Source: Parvularculaceae bacterium (GTDB taxonomy: Bacteria > Pseudomonadota > Alphaproteobacteria > Caulobacterales > Parvularculaceae). Taken from it: a DNA stretch of 64,000 nucleotides. The stretch is from the NCBI GenBank assembly GCA_028284065.1, contig JANQSJ010000014.1:62001-126000 (forward strand), given 5' to 3'. A program made the translations under genes and the position numbers. Positions 1 through 9,132 of this stretch are shown one piece after another (position 1 is the first letter of the stretch; every line of letters begins with the position of its first letter). A model generated the notes under the pieces. That model worked only from the letters and a program-made list of their open reading frames with translations. It had not been told where the DNA came from and ran no database searches.

Positions 1-765
1 CAGCCCTTTCACGTTCGGCAGAAGGTTCTCTTCCGGCACGACAGCGTCGTTCAGGGAAATTGATCCCGTGACCGACGCGCGCAAGGAAAGCTTGCCTTCG
101 ATCTTCGGCGTCTCAAGACCATCCGTTGACCGATCGACGATAAAGCCGCGGATTTCGTCTTTGCCTTGCCCATCCGCCAGTTTGGCCCAGACGACGGCGA
201 GGTCTGCGATCGGCGAATTGGTGATCCACATCTTCTCGCCATTGAGGCGGTACCCGCCGTCGACGCGGGTCGCGCGCGTGCGCATGGCGCCTGGGTCCGA
301 CCCGCCGTCGGATTCGGTGAGGCCGAAACAGCCGACCCATTCGCCGCTTGCGAGCTTCGGCAGGTACTTTTGTTTCTGATCTTCCGTTCCGAACGCCTCA
401 ATGGGGTACATGACGAGCGACGACTGCACCGACATCGCCGAGCGATATCCGGAATCGACCCGCTCCACTTCGCGGGCGATCAGTCCGTACGCGACATGGC
501 TCGCACCGCCTCCGCCGTATTCTTCCGCGACCGTTGCGCCGAGGAGGCCCTGGCTCCCGAGCTCCGTCATGATTTCGCGATCAAACCGCTCCTCGCGGTT
601 CGCCGAGATGACCCGCGGCATCAGCTTGTCCTGACAGTATCCACGAGCGGCGTCGCGGATCATCCGCTCTTCATCCGAGAGTTGCGTTTCCAGCGACAGA
701 GGATCGCGCCAGTCGAACGCCTTCTTTGCTTTGTCTTTCGTCGCGTTGACGCCGCCATCCGCCAT
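1..765 (-). CDS. gcdH: Glutaryl-CoA dehydrogenase, C-terminus cut by window edge
   Basis: This FAD-dependent enzyme would oxidise and decarboxylate glutaryl-CoA to crotonyl-CoA in lysine/tryptophan degradation. The first 255 codons are visible, read from the ATG at 765; the usual length is about 395, so the C-terminal helical domain with the catalytic glutamate lies outside the window. Visible marks are an N-terminal FDWRDPL start, the stretch [20 protein letters not shown] that separates glutaryl-CoA dehydrogenases from other acyl-CoA dehydrogenases, and the FAD/substrate motif [14 protein letters not shown] thiolase gene lies directly upstream on the same strand, which fits acyl-CoA breakdown to acetyl-CoA. 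The family assignment is secure; substrate specificity is inferred from the conserved stretch. Confidence 0.88.
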   Translation of the reverse strand, partial: MADGGVNATKDKAKKAFDWRDPLSLETQLSDEERMIRDAARGYCQDKLMPRVISANREERFDREIMTELGSQGLLGATVAEEYGGGGASHVAYGLIAREVERVDSGYRSAMSVQSSLVMYPIEAFGTEDQKQKYLPKLASGEWVGCFGLTESDGGSDPGAMRTRATRVDGGYRLNGEKMWITNSPIADLAVVWAKLADGQGKDEIRGFIVDRSTDGLETPKIEGKLSLRASVTGSISLNDAVVPEENLLPNVKGL

Positions 766-793
766 GTCGCCCGATCCTTCTAGTTTACGCGCC

Positions 794-1984
794 CTAAACC
801 AACTCCACCGCGACGCTCGTCGCTTCGCCGCCGCCGATGCAAAGCGACGCGACGCCTTTCTTGCCGCCGGTCGCTTGCAGGGCGTGGAGGAGCGTCACGA
901 GGATGCGCGCGCCGGACGCGCCAATCGGGTGGCCAAGCGCAATCGCCCCGCCGCGCGCGTTCACCTTTTCCGCCGGAAGCTTCAGCTCGCGCATGGCCGC
1001 CATGGGCACAACGGCGAAGGCCTCGTTGATTTCGTAGAGGTCAACCTCATCCGCCGACCAGCCGACCTTTTCCAGCAGCTTGCGGATGGAATCGACCGGC
1101 GCGGTCGTGAACCATTCCGGCGCCTGGGCGTGGCTCGCATGGCCGACGATGCGGGCGACCGGCGCAAGTCCCTTCGCGTCGACCGCCTGGCCCGAAGCGA
1201 GGACAAGAGCCGCCGCGCCGTCAGAGATGGCCGAGGCGTTGCCGGCCGTCACCGTGCCATCTTTTTCAAACGCGGCGCGCAAGGACGGAATCTTATCCGC
1301 GGAGACAAGGCCGGGCTTTTCGTCGTCGACAACCTCGACGGCGCCTTTTCGTGTCTTGACCTCTACAACGGCGATTTCATCCGAAAACGACTTATCGGCG
1401 ATCGCGCCTTGCGCGCGCGTCACCGAACGCATGGCGTATTCGTCCTGCTCCTCGCGGGAGAATTGCCACTCGCGCGCGCATTTCTCGGCGAAGACGCCCA
1501 TGGCGGTCCGCTTCTGGTAAGCGTCTTCGAGCCCGTCCACCGCCATATGGTCAAGGATTTCCCCGTGGCCGAACTTAATTCCTGAGCGCCCCGTCGGCAG
1601 GAGGTGCGGCGCATTCGTCATCGCCTCCATACCGCCGGCGACGGCGATCTCTGCGCTCCCCGCACGGATGGCGTCGCTCGCCATCATGGCGGTCTTCATG
1701 CCGGAGCCGCACACCTTGTTGACAGTCGCGCAAGGGGTCGCCTCCGGGACGCCGGCGCCAAGGGCCGCCTGGCGCGCCGGCGCCTGGCCAAGGCCGGCGG
1801 GCAGAACGCATCCCATGAGGACTTCATCGACGTCGCCGGCGTCCACCTTTGACCGCTCCAGCGCCGACCTTATCGCCGTCGCGCCAAGGGCGGTCGCAGG
1901 CGTTCCCGCGAACGCGCCATTGAAATTGCCGATCGCGGTGCGCGCGGCGCCGGCGATGAAAACATCCGTAGGGGAATGCGCCAT
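794..1984 (-). CDS. Acetyl-CoA acetyltransferase (thiolase)
   Basis: This 396-residue thiolase would interconvert two acetyl-CoA with acetoacetyl-CoA, or act in beta-oxidation. The nucleophilic cysteine is C92 in NKVCGSGMK, the histidine H352 in [10 protein letters not shown], and the second active-site cysteine C382 in CIGGGEAT, so the full catalytic set is present. The length is typical of biosynthetic/AtoB-type thiolases. It lies 28 bases upstream of glutaryl-CoA dehydrogenase on the same strand. The crotonyl-CoA made by that enzyme would pass through crotonase and hydroxyacyl-CoA dehydrogenase steps before thiolysis; those genes are not in view. Which chain length it prefers cannot be told from sequence. 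Confidence 0.9.
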   Translation of the reverse strand: MAHSPTDVFIAGAARTAIGNFNGAFAGTPATALGATAIRSALERSKVDAGDVDEVLMGCVLPAGLGQAPARQAALGAGVPEATPCATVNKVCGSGMKTAMMASDAIRAGSAEIAVAGGMEAMTNAPHLLPTGRSGIKFGHGEILDHMAVDGLEDAYQKRTAMGVFAEKCAREWQFSREEQDEYAMRSVTRAQGAIADKSFSDEIAVVEVKTRKGAVEVVDDEKPGLVSADKIPSLRAAFEKDGTVTAGNASAISDGAAALVLASGQAVDAKGLAPVARIVGHASHAQAPEWFTTAPVDSIRKLLEKVGWSADEVDLYEINEAFAVVPMAAMRELKLPAEKVNARGGAIALGHPIGASGARILVTLLHALQATGGKKGVASLCIGGGEATSVAVELV

Positions 1985-2030
1985 GTTTCGTTCTCCTGTC
2001 GCCTGTGAAGCCCGCGTCCCGCTAGGGGGT

Positions 2031-3080
2031 TCAGGCCGCCTTGCGCGCGTCGGCGATAACCTCGCGCGCCATCTGATCCGCGATTTCGCCGGTCGGCCGG
2101 TCCTCCGCCGCGGCGCGTTCGAAAATCCGCGAAAGGGTTTCGCCGATCCGATCGATCCGCGCCGTCATTTCATCCGCGCTCCACGACCCAAGTATCTCAA
2201 GGCCCACCGAGATGACGCCAGCGGCGTTGATGACATAGTCGGGGGCGTAGAGAATGCCGCGCTCCTTAAGCGCCAGGTCCATGTCCGGCGTGTAGAGCTG
2301 GTTGTTTGCGGCGCCGGCGACAATCTTCGCCTTCACGCCGCCGATCGTGTCGTGATTGATCGCGCCGCCAAGGGCGCAAGGGGCGAAGACGTCAACGTCC
2401 GCCTTGTGGCACTCGGCCGGCGCGACGACCTCAGCGCCGTACGTTTCCTTCGCAAACGCCACGGCTTCTTCGTTGACGTCCGCGACCACGAGCTCCGCGC
2501 CGTTCTCGCGCACTAGCCTCGCCAGCTCCATTCCGACTGCGCCAATCCCGAGAATTGCGACGCTAACGCCGCTGAGGTCAGCCTTGCCGAGCCGGGCGCG
2601 CGCAGACGCCTCAACGCCGCGCCAACACCCGTGCGCGGTAAAGGGCGACGGGTTCCCTCCCCTTCCCTTCTCAGCGACGCCGGCGACATACGCCGTTTCC
2701 TCCGCGGCGATCCGAAGGTCGTCTTCGGTGACTCCGGAATCCTCCGCCGTGTAGTATTGGCCGCCAAACGTCTCGATCGCGCGGCCAAAGGCGCGCCAGA
2801 GCGCCGGCGTTTTATCCGTCTTCGGATCGGCGATAATCACCGCTTTGCCGCCGCCGAACGGAATGCCGCCGAGCGCGTTCTTGTAGGTCATCCCGCGCGA
2901 AAGGCGCTTGACATCGTCGAGGGCCGCATCGACGTCCGCATATGGCCGCACGCGCGCGCCGCCGCAGCCCGGCCCAAGCGTATCGTCATGGACGGCGATA
3001 ATCGCGTCGAGGCCCGAAGGTTCGTCTACGAACCGCGCGATGCGCCGCCAACCCTCAACCTCGATGGGGATAATTTCCAT
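2031..3080 (-). CDS. Glu/Leu/Phe/Val dehydrogenase, leucine-dehydrogenase type
   Basis: This is an NAD-dependent oxidative deaminase of amino acids, 349 residues. I place the start at the ATG at 3080, preceded by an AGGGA-like ribosome-binding site, giving an N-terminus MEIIPIEVEGW typical of the family. The glycine-rich PFGGGKAVI segment carries the catalytic lysine region, TAEDSGVT and GNPSPFTAHG follow, and GIGAVGMELARL is the NAD-binding Rossmann turn. Its size and motifs match leucine/phenylalanine dehydrogenases rather than the larger glutamate dehydrogenases. It is divergent from an Lrp-type regulator, and AST arginine-catabolism genes lie beyond that. The exact substrate (Leu, Val, Phe) is not decided by sequence. 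Confidence 0.85.
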   Translation of the reverse strand: MEIIPIEVEGWRRIARFVDEPSGLDAIIAVHDDTLGPGCGGARVRPYADVDAALDDVKRLSRGMTYKNALGGIPFGGGKAVIIADPKTDKTPALWRAFGRAIETFGGQYYTAEDSGVTEDDLRIAAEETAYVAGVAEKGRGGNPSPFTAHGCWRGVEASARARLGKADLSGVSVAILGIGAVGMELARLVRENGAELVVADVNEEAVAFAKETYGAEVVAPAECHKADVDVFAPCALGGAINHDTIGGVKAKIVAGAANNQLYTPDMDLALKERGILYAPDYVINAAGVISVGLEILGSWSADEMTARIDRIGETLSRIFERAAAEDRPTGEIADQMAREVIADARKAA

Positions 3081-3326
3081 AACGCATTTCCCTGTGGCTG
3101 AGGCCTGCGGCCGCGCGACATTCAGGCGGATCGAACGACGCCCCCATTTCAATTATTTGCGGTGTAGGCCCCGCCGGCCCGCAGCTCAAGGCGTCGAACC
3201 GGCCCATGACGCCGCTATGGCGGGCGTCGCAAGTAGAGGTTTCGCCGCCGAGCCTCATTCGCACCAGCGGCAGACGACAGATTCGCGCGCGACAATCAGA
3301 AAAGCGCTTCGAACGCACGTTCATGC

Positions 3327-3354
3327 TTGACAGTTAGCATATGCTGCTAAATAT
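3327..3354 (+). promoter_or_regulatory. Probable promoter with Lrp-type palindrome
   Basis: In the 327-base divergent region between the dehydrogenase and the Lrp gene there is TTGACA at 3327-3332 and an AT-rich TAAATAT at 3348-3354, spaced like a sigma70 promoter for the Lrp gene. Between them sits the 17-base imperfect palindrome TTAGCATATGCTGCTAA (3334-3350), with exact arms TTAGCA/TGCTAA. This resembles Lrp/AsnC-family sites and would suit autoregulation and control of the dehydrogenase. The sequence is seen; the function is inferred. Nothing else is evident in 3081-3407. Confidence 0.5.
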
Positions 3355-3407
3355 CACGCGCCATAGGAATAGCGGGCGCGGACGGGCGCCAATAAAGGGC
3401 GTCGACG

Positions 3408-3884
3408 ATGAAGCTCGATCAGATCGACCTCAAGATCCTGCGCCATCTGCAGGAGAATGCCCGCATCACCAACGCCGAGCTCGCCGAAAAGGTCGGGCTC
3501 TCGCCGACGCCCTGCCTCCGGCGCCTCCGCCGTCTGGAATCCGAAGGCGTCATCAAGGGCTACCATACGGACGTCAACCGAGAAGAGCTTGGCGTCAACG
3601 TCACCGTACTGGCGCTCGTCAAGCTTGAACGGGAGGACGACGCGACGCTTCGCACTTTTGAAGAAGCGGTGAAGGACAGACCCGAAGTTATGGAGTGCGA
3701 TCTCCTGACGGGCAAGTTCGACTATCTCATCCGCGTCGTGATCCCGACGCTCGCCGCCTATGAAGCGTTCCTGTCGGAGACTATCCTCCGTATGCCGAAC
3801 GTCGCGACCGTGGAATCAAGTCCGGTCCTGCGGGAGGTGGAGCGCAAGGTGATCCTGCCGGTCTTCCGCAAGCCTGGGCGATGA
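3408..3884 (+). CDS. Lrp/AsnC family transcriptional regulator
   Basis: A 158-residue regulator with the standard layout: an N-terminal winged helix-turn-helix (residues 1-60, beginning MKLDQIDLKILRHLQENARI, with LAEKVGLSPTPCLRRLRRLE as the recognition region) and a C-terminal RAM/ligand domain (residues 70-150). Family members sense amino acids as dimers to octamers. It is divergent from the leucine-type dehydrogenase and convergent with astB (7-base gap), so it is the likely local regulator of one or both. The palindrome inside its own promoter suggests autoregulation. Confidence 0.92.
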   Translation: MKLDQIDLKILRHLQENARITNAELAEKVGLSPTPCLRRLRRLESEGVIKGYHTDVNREELGVNVTVLALVKLEREDDATLRTFEEAVKDRPEVMECDLLTGKFDYLIRVVIPTLAAYEAFLSETILRMPNVATVESSPVLREVERKVILPVFRKPGR

Positions 3885-3890
3885 ACGCCC
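3876..3890. terminator. Small hairpin between converging genes
   Basis: GGGCG (3876-3880) and CGCCC (3886-3890) form a 5-base stem with a 5-base loop across the end of the Lrp gene, just before the converging astB stop. No clear T-run follows, so a role as a bidirectional terminator is only possible. Confidence 0.25.
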
Positions 3891-3891
3891 T

Positions 3892-5199
3892 TCACCTCTG
3901 AAACTCGTAGTAAGCGCCCATGCCGAGGAGTTGCGTTAGCGCATCGAGCGCGCCATAGGCCTCATCCATAAACGCCGGATCGCGCAGGTCATCCGGGAAA
4001 AGACGATCACGGTAGTGTTTCGCAGCCCAGGCCTCGAGGACGTCAATCTTCGCGTCGTCCAGAATGAAGTTCTGGTTCGTCGCGCCGCGCTCATCGCCGT
4101 CCAGCAAGACCCGCAGACGCAGGCAGGCGGGGCCGCCGCCATTGCGCATGCTCTCGCGCACGTCGAAGTAGTGCGCTGCGCGGATTGGCCCGTTCCCTGA
4201 GGTCGCGTCCTCGACAAACGTCCGCGTTGCGTCGTTTTCTTCCGTCTCGCGCGGCAGAATGAGGGCCATCGCCCCGTCGGGCAACGTTACGAGCTGCGAA
4301 TTGAAAAGATACGACGAAACGGCGTCGGCGAGGTTCACCTGGCTTGCCGGCGCTTCGATAATGTCCGCGAACGGCGCGGCCGCGCGGATTGCGGCGTGAG
4401 CGGCGTCGCGATCCTCAAAGCTTTGTTCGTGCAGGAATAGAACCGATCCGTTTGCGACCCCAACGACGTCATTGTGGAATGCGCCAGCGTCGAGCGCGAC
4501 TTTCGACTGTTGCAGATAGACGCAATGGTCGGGGTCAAGCCTATGGTTGCGTGCGACCGCCTCCGACGCCGCGCGCTTCTGGCGCGCGGGGAAGCGGCCG
4601 CCATCCTCGCCATAGACGAAGAGGTGAACGCCCTTCTCTCCATGGGAAGGCGCCAGGCGGCCATGGTTCGCCGCGCCCTCGTCCCCGAAATGGGCGCCGC
4701 CTGGCAGGGCTGCATGGTGTACGAACTTGTCTTCATCCGCGAAGATATGCCGGAGCGCCCGCGCAGTCTCTGTCGCTTCGATGGAGCGATGGAAATTGGC
4801 GGCGAGATTGGCGGACGTGAAATGGACCTTGCCGTCAGCGGCGTCGAGGGACGGCGCGACCGTCGCGGCGTTCGCCGTCCACATGCAGGATGCGGAATAG
4901 ACGTTTGCGAGAAGGGACGGCGCCGCCTCCGCCGCCTGCTCGATGGCCGCCCTGTCCGACCCATCGAACCCGAGCGCCTGCAATATGTCGAGACGCGGGC
5001 GTTCCTGCGGCGGCAAGAAACCTTGCGTAAGCCCCAGCTTCATCAGCGCCCGCATCTTCGCAAGGCCCTGCAGCGCCGCCGCGCGGGGATTCGACGCCTC
5101 GCCCTTGTTCCTGTCCGACGCGAGATTGCCGATGGCGAGGCCGGCGTAATTGTGGGTCGGACCGATAAGGCCGTCGAAGTTAACCTCCAGGTGGGTCAC
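3892..5199 (-). CDS. astB: N-succinylarginine dihydrolase
   Basis: Second enzyme of the arginine succinyltransferase (AST) pathway. It releases CO2 and two NH3 from N2-succinylarginine to give N2-succinylornithine, in the cytoplasm. The protein has 435 residues, close to the E. coli enzyme. The amidinotransferase-fold nucleophile is C359 in GGGPACLRLRV, the N-terminus carries FDGLIGPTHNYAGL, and NHRLDPDHCVYLQQSK is conserved. I start it at GTG 5199, whose last bases overlap the astD stop codon (GTGA), with a GGTGGGGGTGAGG purine stretch upstream. A start at 5277 would add 26 residues lying inside astD and unlike the family. Last gene of a leftward operon. Confidence 0.93.
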   Translation of the reverse strand: MTHLEVNFDGLIGPTHNYAGLAIGNLASDRNKGEASNPRAAALQGLAKMRALMKLGLTQGFLPPQERPRLDILQALGFDGSDRAAIEQAAEAAPSLLANVYSASCMWTANAATVAPSLDAADGKVHFTSANLAANFHRSIEATETARALRHIFADEDKFVHHAALPGGAHFGDEGAANHGRLAPSHGEKGVHLFVYGEDGGRFPARQKRAASEAVARNHRLDPDHCVYLQQSKVALDAGAFHNDVVGVANGSVLFLHEQSFEDRDAAHAAIRAAAPFADIIEAPASQVNLADAVSSYLFNSQLVTLPDGAMALILPRETEENDATRTFVEDATSGNGPIRAAHYFDVRESMRNGGGPACLRLRVLLDGDERGATNQNFILDDAKIDVLEAWAAKHYRDRLFPDDLRDPAFMDEAYGALDALTQLLGMGAYYEFQR

Positions 5200-6671
5200 C
5201 GCGCCCTCACCCCCACCTGCCCGTCCGGCATCGGCAAAAGCGAATCTCCCTCCATCGACGCCACCGGATAAGCGCAATAGTCCGCGGCGTAGTACGCGCT
5301 CGGACGATGATTGCCGGAATGGCCGACGCCGCCAAAGGGCGCGGCGGACGAGGCGCCCGTCGTCTGACGGTTCCAGTTGACGATGCCGGCGCGGGAAAGC
5401 GCAAGAAACGTCTCCCAGTCCTTCCTGTCGTCGGCGAGGAGGCCGGCGGAGAGGCCGAACTTGGTCGCATTCGCGGCCTCAATCGCTTCGTCGAAGTCCT
5501 TGACGCGGATGACCTGCAGCATCGGCCCGAAATGCTCCTCATCGGGAAGATTGGCGACGTCGGTTACGTCGACAATCCCCGGGCTGACGAAAGCGCTTCC
5601 TTCGTCCTGAACGGAGAGCGAGCGAATCGCCTCGCCTCCCATTTCCAGGCGCTGGTCGAAGGCGCGCTCCAATCCTTCCGCGGCCTGCGCGGAGATCACC
5701 GGCCCCATAAATGGCTGCGGCTCGTCGAACGGAGCGCCGACGACGAGGCGATCGGTCAAGGCCGTCAACGCCTTCAGATACTGAACCCCGTCGCCATCGT
5801 CGGGGATGATGAGCCGACGCGCGCAGGTGCAGCGCTGGCCGGAAGTCAGGAACGCCGACTGCACGACGGCGAACGCAGCGGCGTCGATATCGTCCGTCCG
5901 CCACCAGATGAGCGGGTTATTGCCGCCAAGCTCCAGCGCGAGGATCTTTTCAGGACGGTCGGCGAATTGACGATGAAGCGCGAGCCCCGTCCGCGCGCCG
6001 CCGGTGAAGAGAAGCCCGTCGAGGCCCTCATTGCCGGCAAGCGCCTCGCCCGTCGTCCGGGCGCCATGGACAAGATTGACGACGCCCTTCGGCAGCCCCG
6101 CCTCCTCCAGCGCGCGGACGAGGAACGCCCCTGGCCCGGGCGCCAGCTCCGATGGCTTGAAGACGACTGTGTTGCCGGCGATCAGCGCCGGGACGATGTG
6201 CCCGTTCGGCAGGTGCGCCGGAAAATTATACGGACCGAGGACCCCGAGGACGCCGTGGGGCTTGTGCCGGAGAACGCCCCTTGTGGCCCCAGACGCCGTC
6301 TCTTTCTCGCCGGTACGCTCCTCATGGGCGCGAATGGAGATGTCGACCTTGCCGGCGACGGCGGCGACCTCGGTCTTCGTCTCCCAAAACGGCTTGCCGG
6401 TCTCTTTAGAGATCATCCGCGCAAGCTCTTCACCGTCGCGCAGGATAATCTCCTGATACCGCTTCAGGATGTCTATGCGATCGGCGAGCGGCGTCAGCGC
6501 CCAGTCGCGAAAGGCGCCCCGCGCCGCCGAAACGGCGTCGATAACGTCATGCTCGTTCGCGGCGGCGACCTGAAATACGGATTCGCCTGTAGACGGATCA
6601 ACTGAGGCGATCTTATCGCCGCGGCCGTCCCGCCATGCGCCATCGATGTAATTCTGAGCCATTTCGTTCAT
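5196..6671 (-). CDS. astD: N-succinylglutamate 5-semialdehyde dehydrogenase
   Basis: Fourth step of the AST pathway: NAD-dependent oxidation of succinylglutamate semialdehyde to succinylglutamate. It is a 491-residue aldehyde dehydrogenase with the N-terminal YIDGAWRDG, PYNFPAHLPNGHIVPALIAGN cofactor-binding segment, catalytic glutamate in LALELGGNNPLI, and catalytic cysteine in SGQRCTCARRL. The stop overlaps the GTG start of astB, and the start lies 3 bases after the astA stop, so translation is probably coupled. astC (the transaminase between AstB and AstD) is absent from the window and must be encoded elsewhere if the pathway is complete. Confidence 0.93.
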   Translation of the reverse strand: MNEMAQNYIDGAWRDGRGDKIASVDPSTGESVFQVAAANEHDVIDAVSAARGAFRDWALTPLADRIDILKRYQEIILRDGEELARMISKETGKPFWETKTEVAAVAGKVDISIRAHEERTGEKETASGATRGVLRHKPHGVLGVLGPYNFPAHLPNGHIVPALIAGNTVVFKPSELAPGPGAFLVRALEEAGLPKGVVNLVHGARTTGEALAGNEGLDGLLFTGGARTGLALHRQFADRPEKILALELGGNNPLIWWRTDDIDAAAFAVVQSAFLTSGQRCTCARRLIIPDDGDGVQYLKALTALTDRLVVGAPFDEPQPFMGPVISAQAAEGLERAFDQRLEMGGEAIRSLSVQDEGSAFVSPGIVDVTDVANLPDEEHFGPMLQVIRVKDFDEAIEAANATKFGLSAGLLADDRKDWETFLALSRAGIVNWNRQTTGASSAAPFGGVGHSGNHRPSAYYAADYCAYPVASMEGDSLLPMPDGQVGVRAR

Positions 6672-6674
6672 CGC

Positions 6675-7697
6675 CTACCACGCCACATATCGCACCTCAT
6701 CGCCGTCATGCGCCATCAGCGCATCGGCGGTCGCCCGGTCAATAATGATCTCGCCGTTCGACACAGCCGCAGGCGCGCGAGTGGCGCGGAAATCAGCGAC
6801 GCGGCCAGCCGCCAACAGCATCGGCGCGACGCCGACGTCGGCTCCAATCTCCTTCACGATGCGCGCCTGGCCAATTGCGCTGTCGCGGATCGTCTTAATT
6901 TTTTCCTTCTTCGCGGACACGAGCGGCCCGCCGTCGAAAATGTCTATATAATCCTTAAACTCAAATCCTTCGCGTTTCAGCATCTCAAGCGCGGGCCGCG
7001 CCCCGTCATGCGGCCTGCCGATGCACGCCTTCGCGCTCTCCGGCAAAAGCACCACGTAGATCGAAATTCGCGGCATCAGGTCGGCGATGAACTGATTGCC
7101 TTTGGCGGAGTTGTGCACATCCGCTTCTTCGAAATCCATGTCGAAGAAATGCCGCCCGAGCGCGTCCCAGAAGGGTTGGCTTCCATCCGGCGCGCGCCAC
7201 CCGCGCAACTCCGCGCACACCGGATCGGCGATAATCTCCGAGTTCTGCGCAATAAAGAGATAACGCGATCGGGCCAGAAGCTTGCCAAACCCGCCCCCGC
7301 GCACGTCCGGCGACAAAAAGAGCGAGCCGACTTCGGCGGCGCCGGTGAAGTCGTGGGTCGGCACGAGAAGGCGGCGTTTGATCCGTTTACCTAGTTGCTG
7401 AGAGGCATGGAACGTCCAGTTGACCTTGTAGTTCACAAAGCCGGAATCGAGGCCGATTGCCGAGAAGAGCGCCGTCGTGCCGAGAAGCTTGCCGTCAACC
7501 TCAAGGGCGCAGAGGTAGACCTCGCCTCCGGGCACGCTTGCGCCGGCCTCGAAGCTCGCGACGGCGGCGTCGATGCGGGCGCGGAGCGCCGAAGGCTCAG
7601 GCGGCAGGTTCGTCATGCCGCCGCCCGCCTGCTTGGCGAGCGCGAGTATGTCGTCAAAGTCCTCGCGGCGGACGGGGCGGATGACGGGAAGTCCCAA
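6675..7697 (-). CDS. astA: Arginine N-succinyltransferase
   Basis: Committing step of the AST pathway: transfer of succinyl from succinyl-CoA to the alpha-amino group of arginine. The 340-residue single-chain form has an N-terminal PVIRPVRREDFDDILALA segment, LFLSPDVRGGGFGKLLARSRYLF (GNAT-like acyl-CoA site), and C-terminal IDIFDGGPLV. The start is probably TTG at 7697, because a perfect AAGGAGG (7703-7709) sits 5 bases before it. A TTG at 7712 is in frame but lies upstream of that ribosome-binding site and overlaps the stop of the preceding M20 gene. Followed closely by astD. Confidence 0.92.
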   Translation of the reverse strand: MGLPVIRPVRREDFDDILALAKQAGGGMTNLPPEPSALRARIDAAVASFEAGASVPGGEVYLCALEVDGKLLGTTALFSAIGLDSGFVNYKVNWTFHASQQLGKRIKRRLLVPTHDFTGAAEVGSLFLSPDVRGGGFGKLLARSRYLFIAQNSEIIADPVCAELRGWRAPDGSQPFWDALGRHFFDMDFEEADVHNSAKGNQFIADLMPRISIYVVLLPESAKACIGRPHDGARPALEMLKREGFEFKDYIDIFDGGPLVSAKKEKIKTIRDSAIGQARIVKEIGADVGVAPMLLAAGRVADFRATRAPAAVSNGEIIIDRATADALMAHDGDEVRYVAW

Positions 7698-7702
7698 GGT
7701 CG

Positions 7703-7709
7703 CCTCCTT
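7703..7709 (-). promoter_or_regulatory. Ribosome-binding site deciding the astA start
   Basis: AAGGAGG, fully complementary to the 16S 3' end, begins at the last base of the M20 hydrolase stop codon and lies 5 bases before TTG 7697. This supports the shorter astA reading frame with a TTG start. Confidence 0.7.
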
Positions 7710-8935
7710 CAAATCCGCGCGCCCGGCGCAGGTATATCGCCTGCGGCGATCCGCATCAGGAGGAGAGCCGATAGTTTCGCTCGCTCCTCAAGGCTGTCGA
7801 GCCGAACGTACTCGTCCGCACTATGAATATGCGCGCCGCGTACGCCAAGCGTATCGATAACCGGCGCGCCTTCGGCCGCGATATTGTTGCCGTCGCAGCA
7901 CCCGCCGGTCGCTTTCCAGGCGATTTTCTGGCCAAGTTCCGCCCCGATCGCCTTCACCGCCTCGAAGAACGCCTTCAACTCCGGCGTCATCGGCTTCGGC
8001 GGTCGGGCGAAGCCGCCATGCAGTCGCGCCGCATACCCGTCGACGCGATCCGCCGAAGCAATCAGGTCGGAGATCTTCGCCTGCGCCCAATCCGCATCCT
8101 CGGCGCGTTCGGCGCGCATATTGAACCTGACGACCGCGCGGTCCGGCACCACATTATTCGGCCCGCCGCCATCGATCCGCGCGACGTTGACCGTAAGCCC
8201 TTCGCGCGCGCCGGACAGGCCGTCGACCGCCCCGGCGAAGCGCGCCGCCGCAACGAGGGCGTTGCGGCCGAGATGGTGTTCGCGGCCGGCGTGCGCCGAC
8301 TTGCCGTCAAAGATCGCCGAGAAATTGCCGCTTCCTTTTCGCGCGCCGGCCAGCGTCCCGTCGGCGAGCGACGGTTCATAGACGCAGGCGAAATGGGCGC
8401 GCCGGGCCGCGTCGGCGATGATGCGCGCCGACCCGTGCGAGCCGATTTCCTCGTCCGCATTGATAATGACCTCATATCCGATGGCGTCGGCGACAGTCGA
8501 ACGCTCGACGCACTTGAGCGCCTCCAGCATCACGAGCAGGCCGCCCTTCATGTCCGCCGCGCCGGGGGCGTTCATCACGTCGTCGTCGATCATTGCGTGG
8601 GACTGGAAAGGATGGTCGGCCGGGAAGACAGTATCCATATGGCCGGCAAACAGGACGCGGATCCGGGCCTGCGGTCGCTTGACGACGCGGATGACGTCGC
8701 CCACCGCGCGCCTTACGACCTCTCCGCTCTGCGTCACCACTTCATGCGGTTCGGCGGCCGCGACCTCCACGTCGCCCTCAAGGTCTGCAAACGCTTCCAA
8801 AAGGGCGGCGCGCATCACGGCGAGGCCCTCGAGATTGCCGCTTCCGGAGTTAATCGCGCACCAGTCCTTAAGCGTCGCCGTCATCCCGGCGCGCCGGCCG
8901 TCAAGGTAGGAAAGGTCGGTGGAGAAATCTCGCAT
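7709..8935 (-). CDS. M20 family zinc hydrolase in AST operon (AstE stand-in?)
   Basis: A 408-residue M20/ArgE-DapE-type metallohydrolase. Zinc ligands are visible in order: the HxD of FAGHMDTVFP, the aspartate of GAADMKGG, the catalytic/ligand glutamates of NADEEIGSHGS, and a C-terminal histidine in GAHIHSADEYV; a dimerisation domain lies between (roughly residues 190-300). The start is ATG 8935 with AAAGGGCGA upstream; a longer frame to 9094 adds 53 residues unlike the family. It is the first gene of the M20-astA-astD-astB operon. No M14-type AstE is in view, so it probably hydrolyses succinylglutamate to glutamate and succinate. The family is certain; the substrate is inferred from context. 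Confidence 0.8.
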   Translation of the reverse strand: MRDFSTDLSYLDGRRAGMTATLKDWCAINSGSGNLEGLAVMRAALLEAFADLEGDVEVAAAEPHEVVTQSGEVVRRAVGDVIRVVKRPQARIRVLFAGHMDTVFPADHPFQSHAMIDDDVMNAPGAADMKGGLLVMLEALKCVERSTVADAIGYEVIINADEEIGSHGSARIIADAARRAHFACVYEPSLADGTLAGARKGSGNFSAIFDGKSAHAGREHHLGRNALVAAARFAGAVDGLSGAREGLTVNVARIDGGGPNNVVPDRAVVRFNMRAERAEDADWAQAKISDLIASADRVDGYAARLHGGFARPPKPMTPELKAFFEAVKAIGAELGQKIAWKATGGCCDGNNIAAEGAPVIDTLGVRGAHIHSADEYVRLDSLEERAKLSALLLMRIAAGDIPAPGARI

Positions 8936-9132
8936 TCGCCCTTTGCGATAGCCGAGCCGCAGCGGGCCTTCAAGGCGGCGCTGCGCAAGGGCGGACCGGA
9001 CCGTCGGCGCTTGTAATCGCCGGCCTTCCGACCCTAGAAGCGAAGGGCGCGCGATTCGCGTCCGGCCGCCCAGAGGCTCCAAGGGCCGCGCCATCTCCGC
9101 GTGAAGACCGGAAGGATCGTCGCTTCGCTCCC

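Noticed and set aside
5307..6605. 432-codon plus-strand frame opposite astD
   Set aside because: Antisense to a well-supported aldehyde dehydrogenase; composition is that of a shadow frame.
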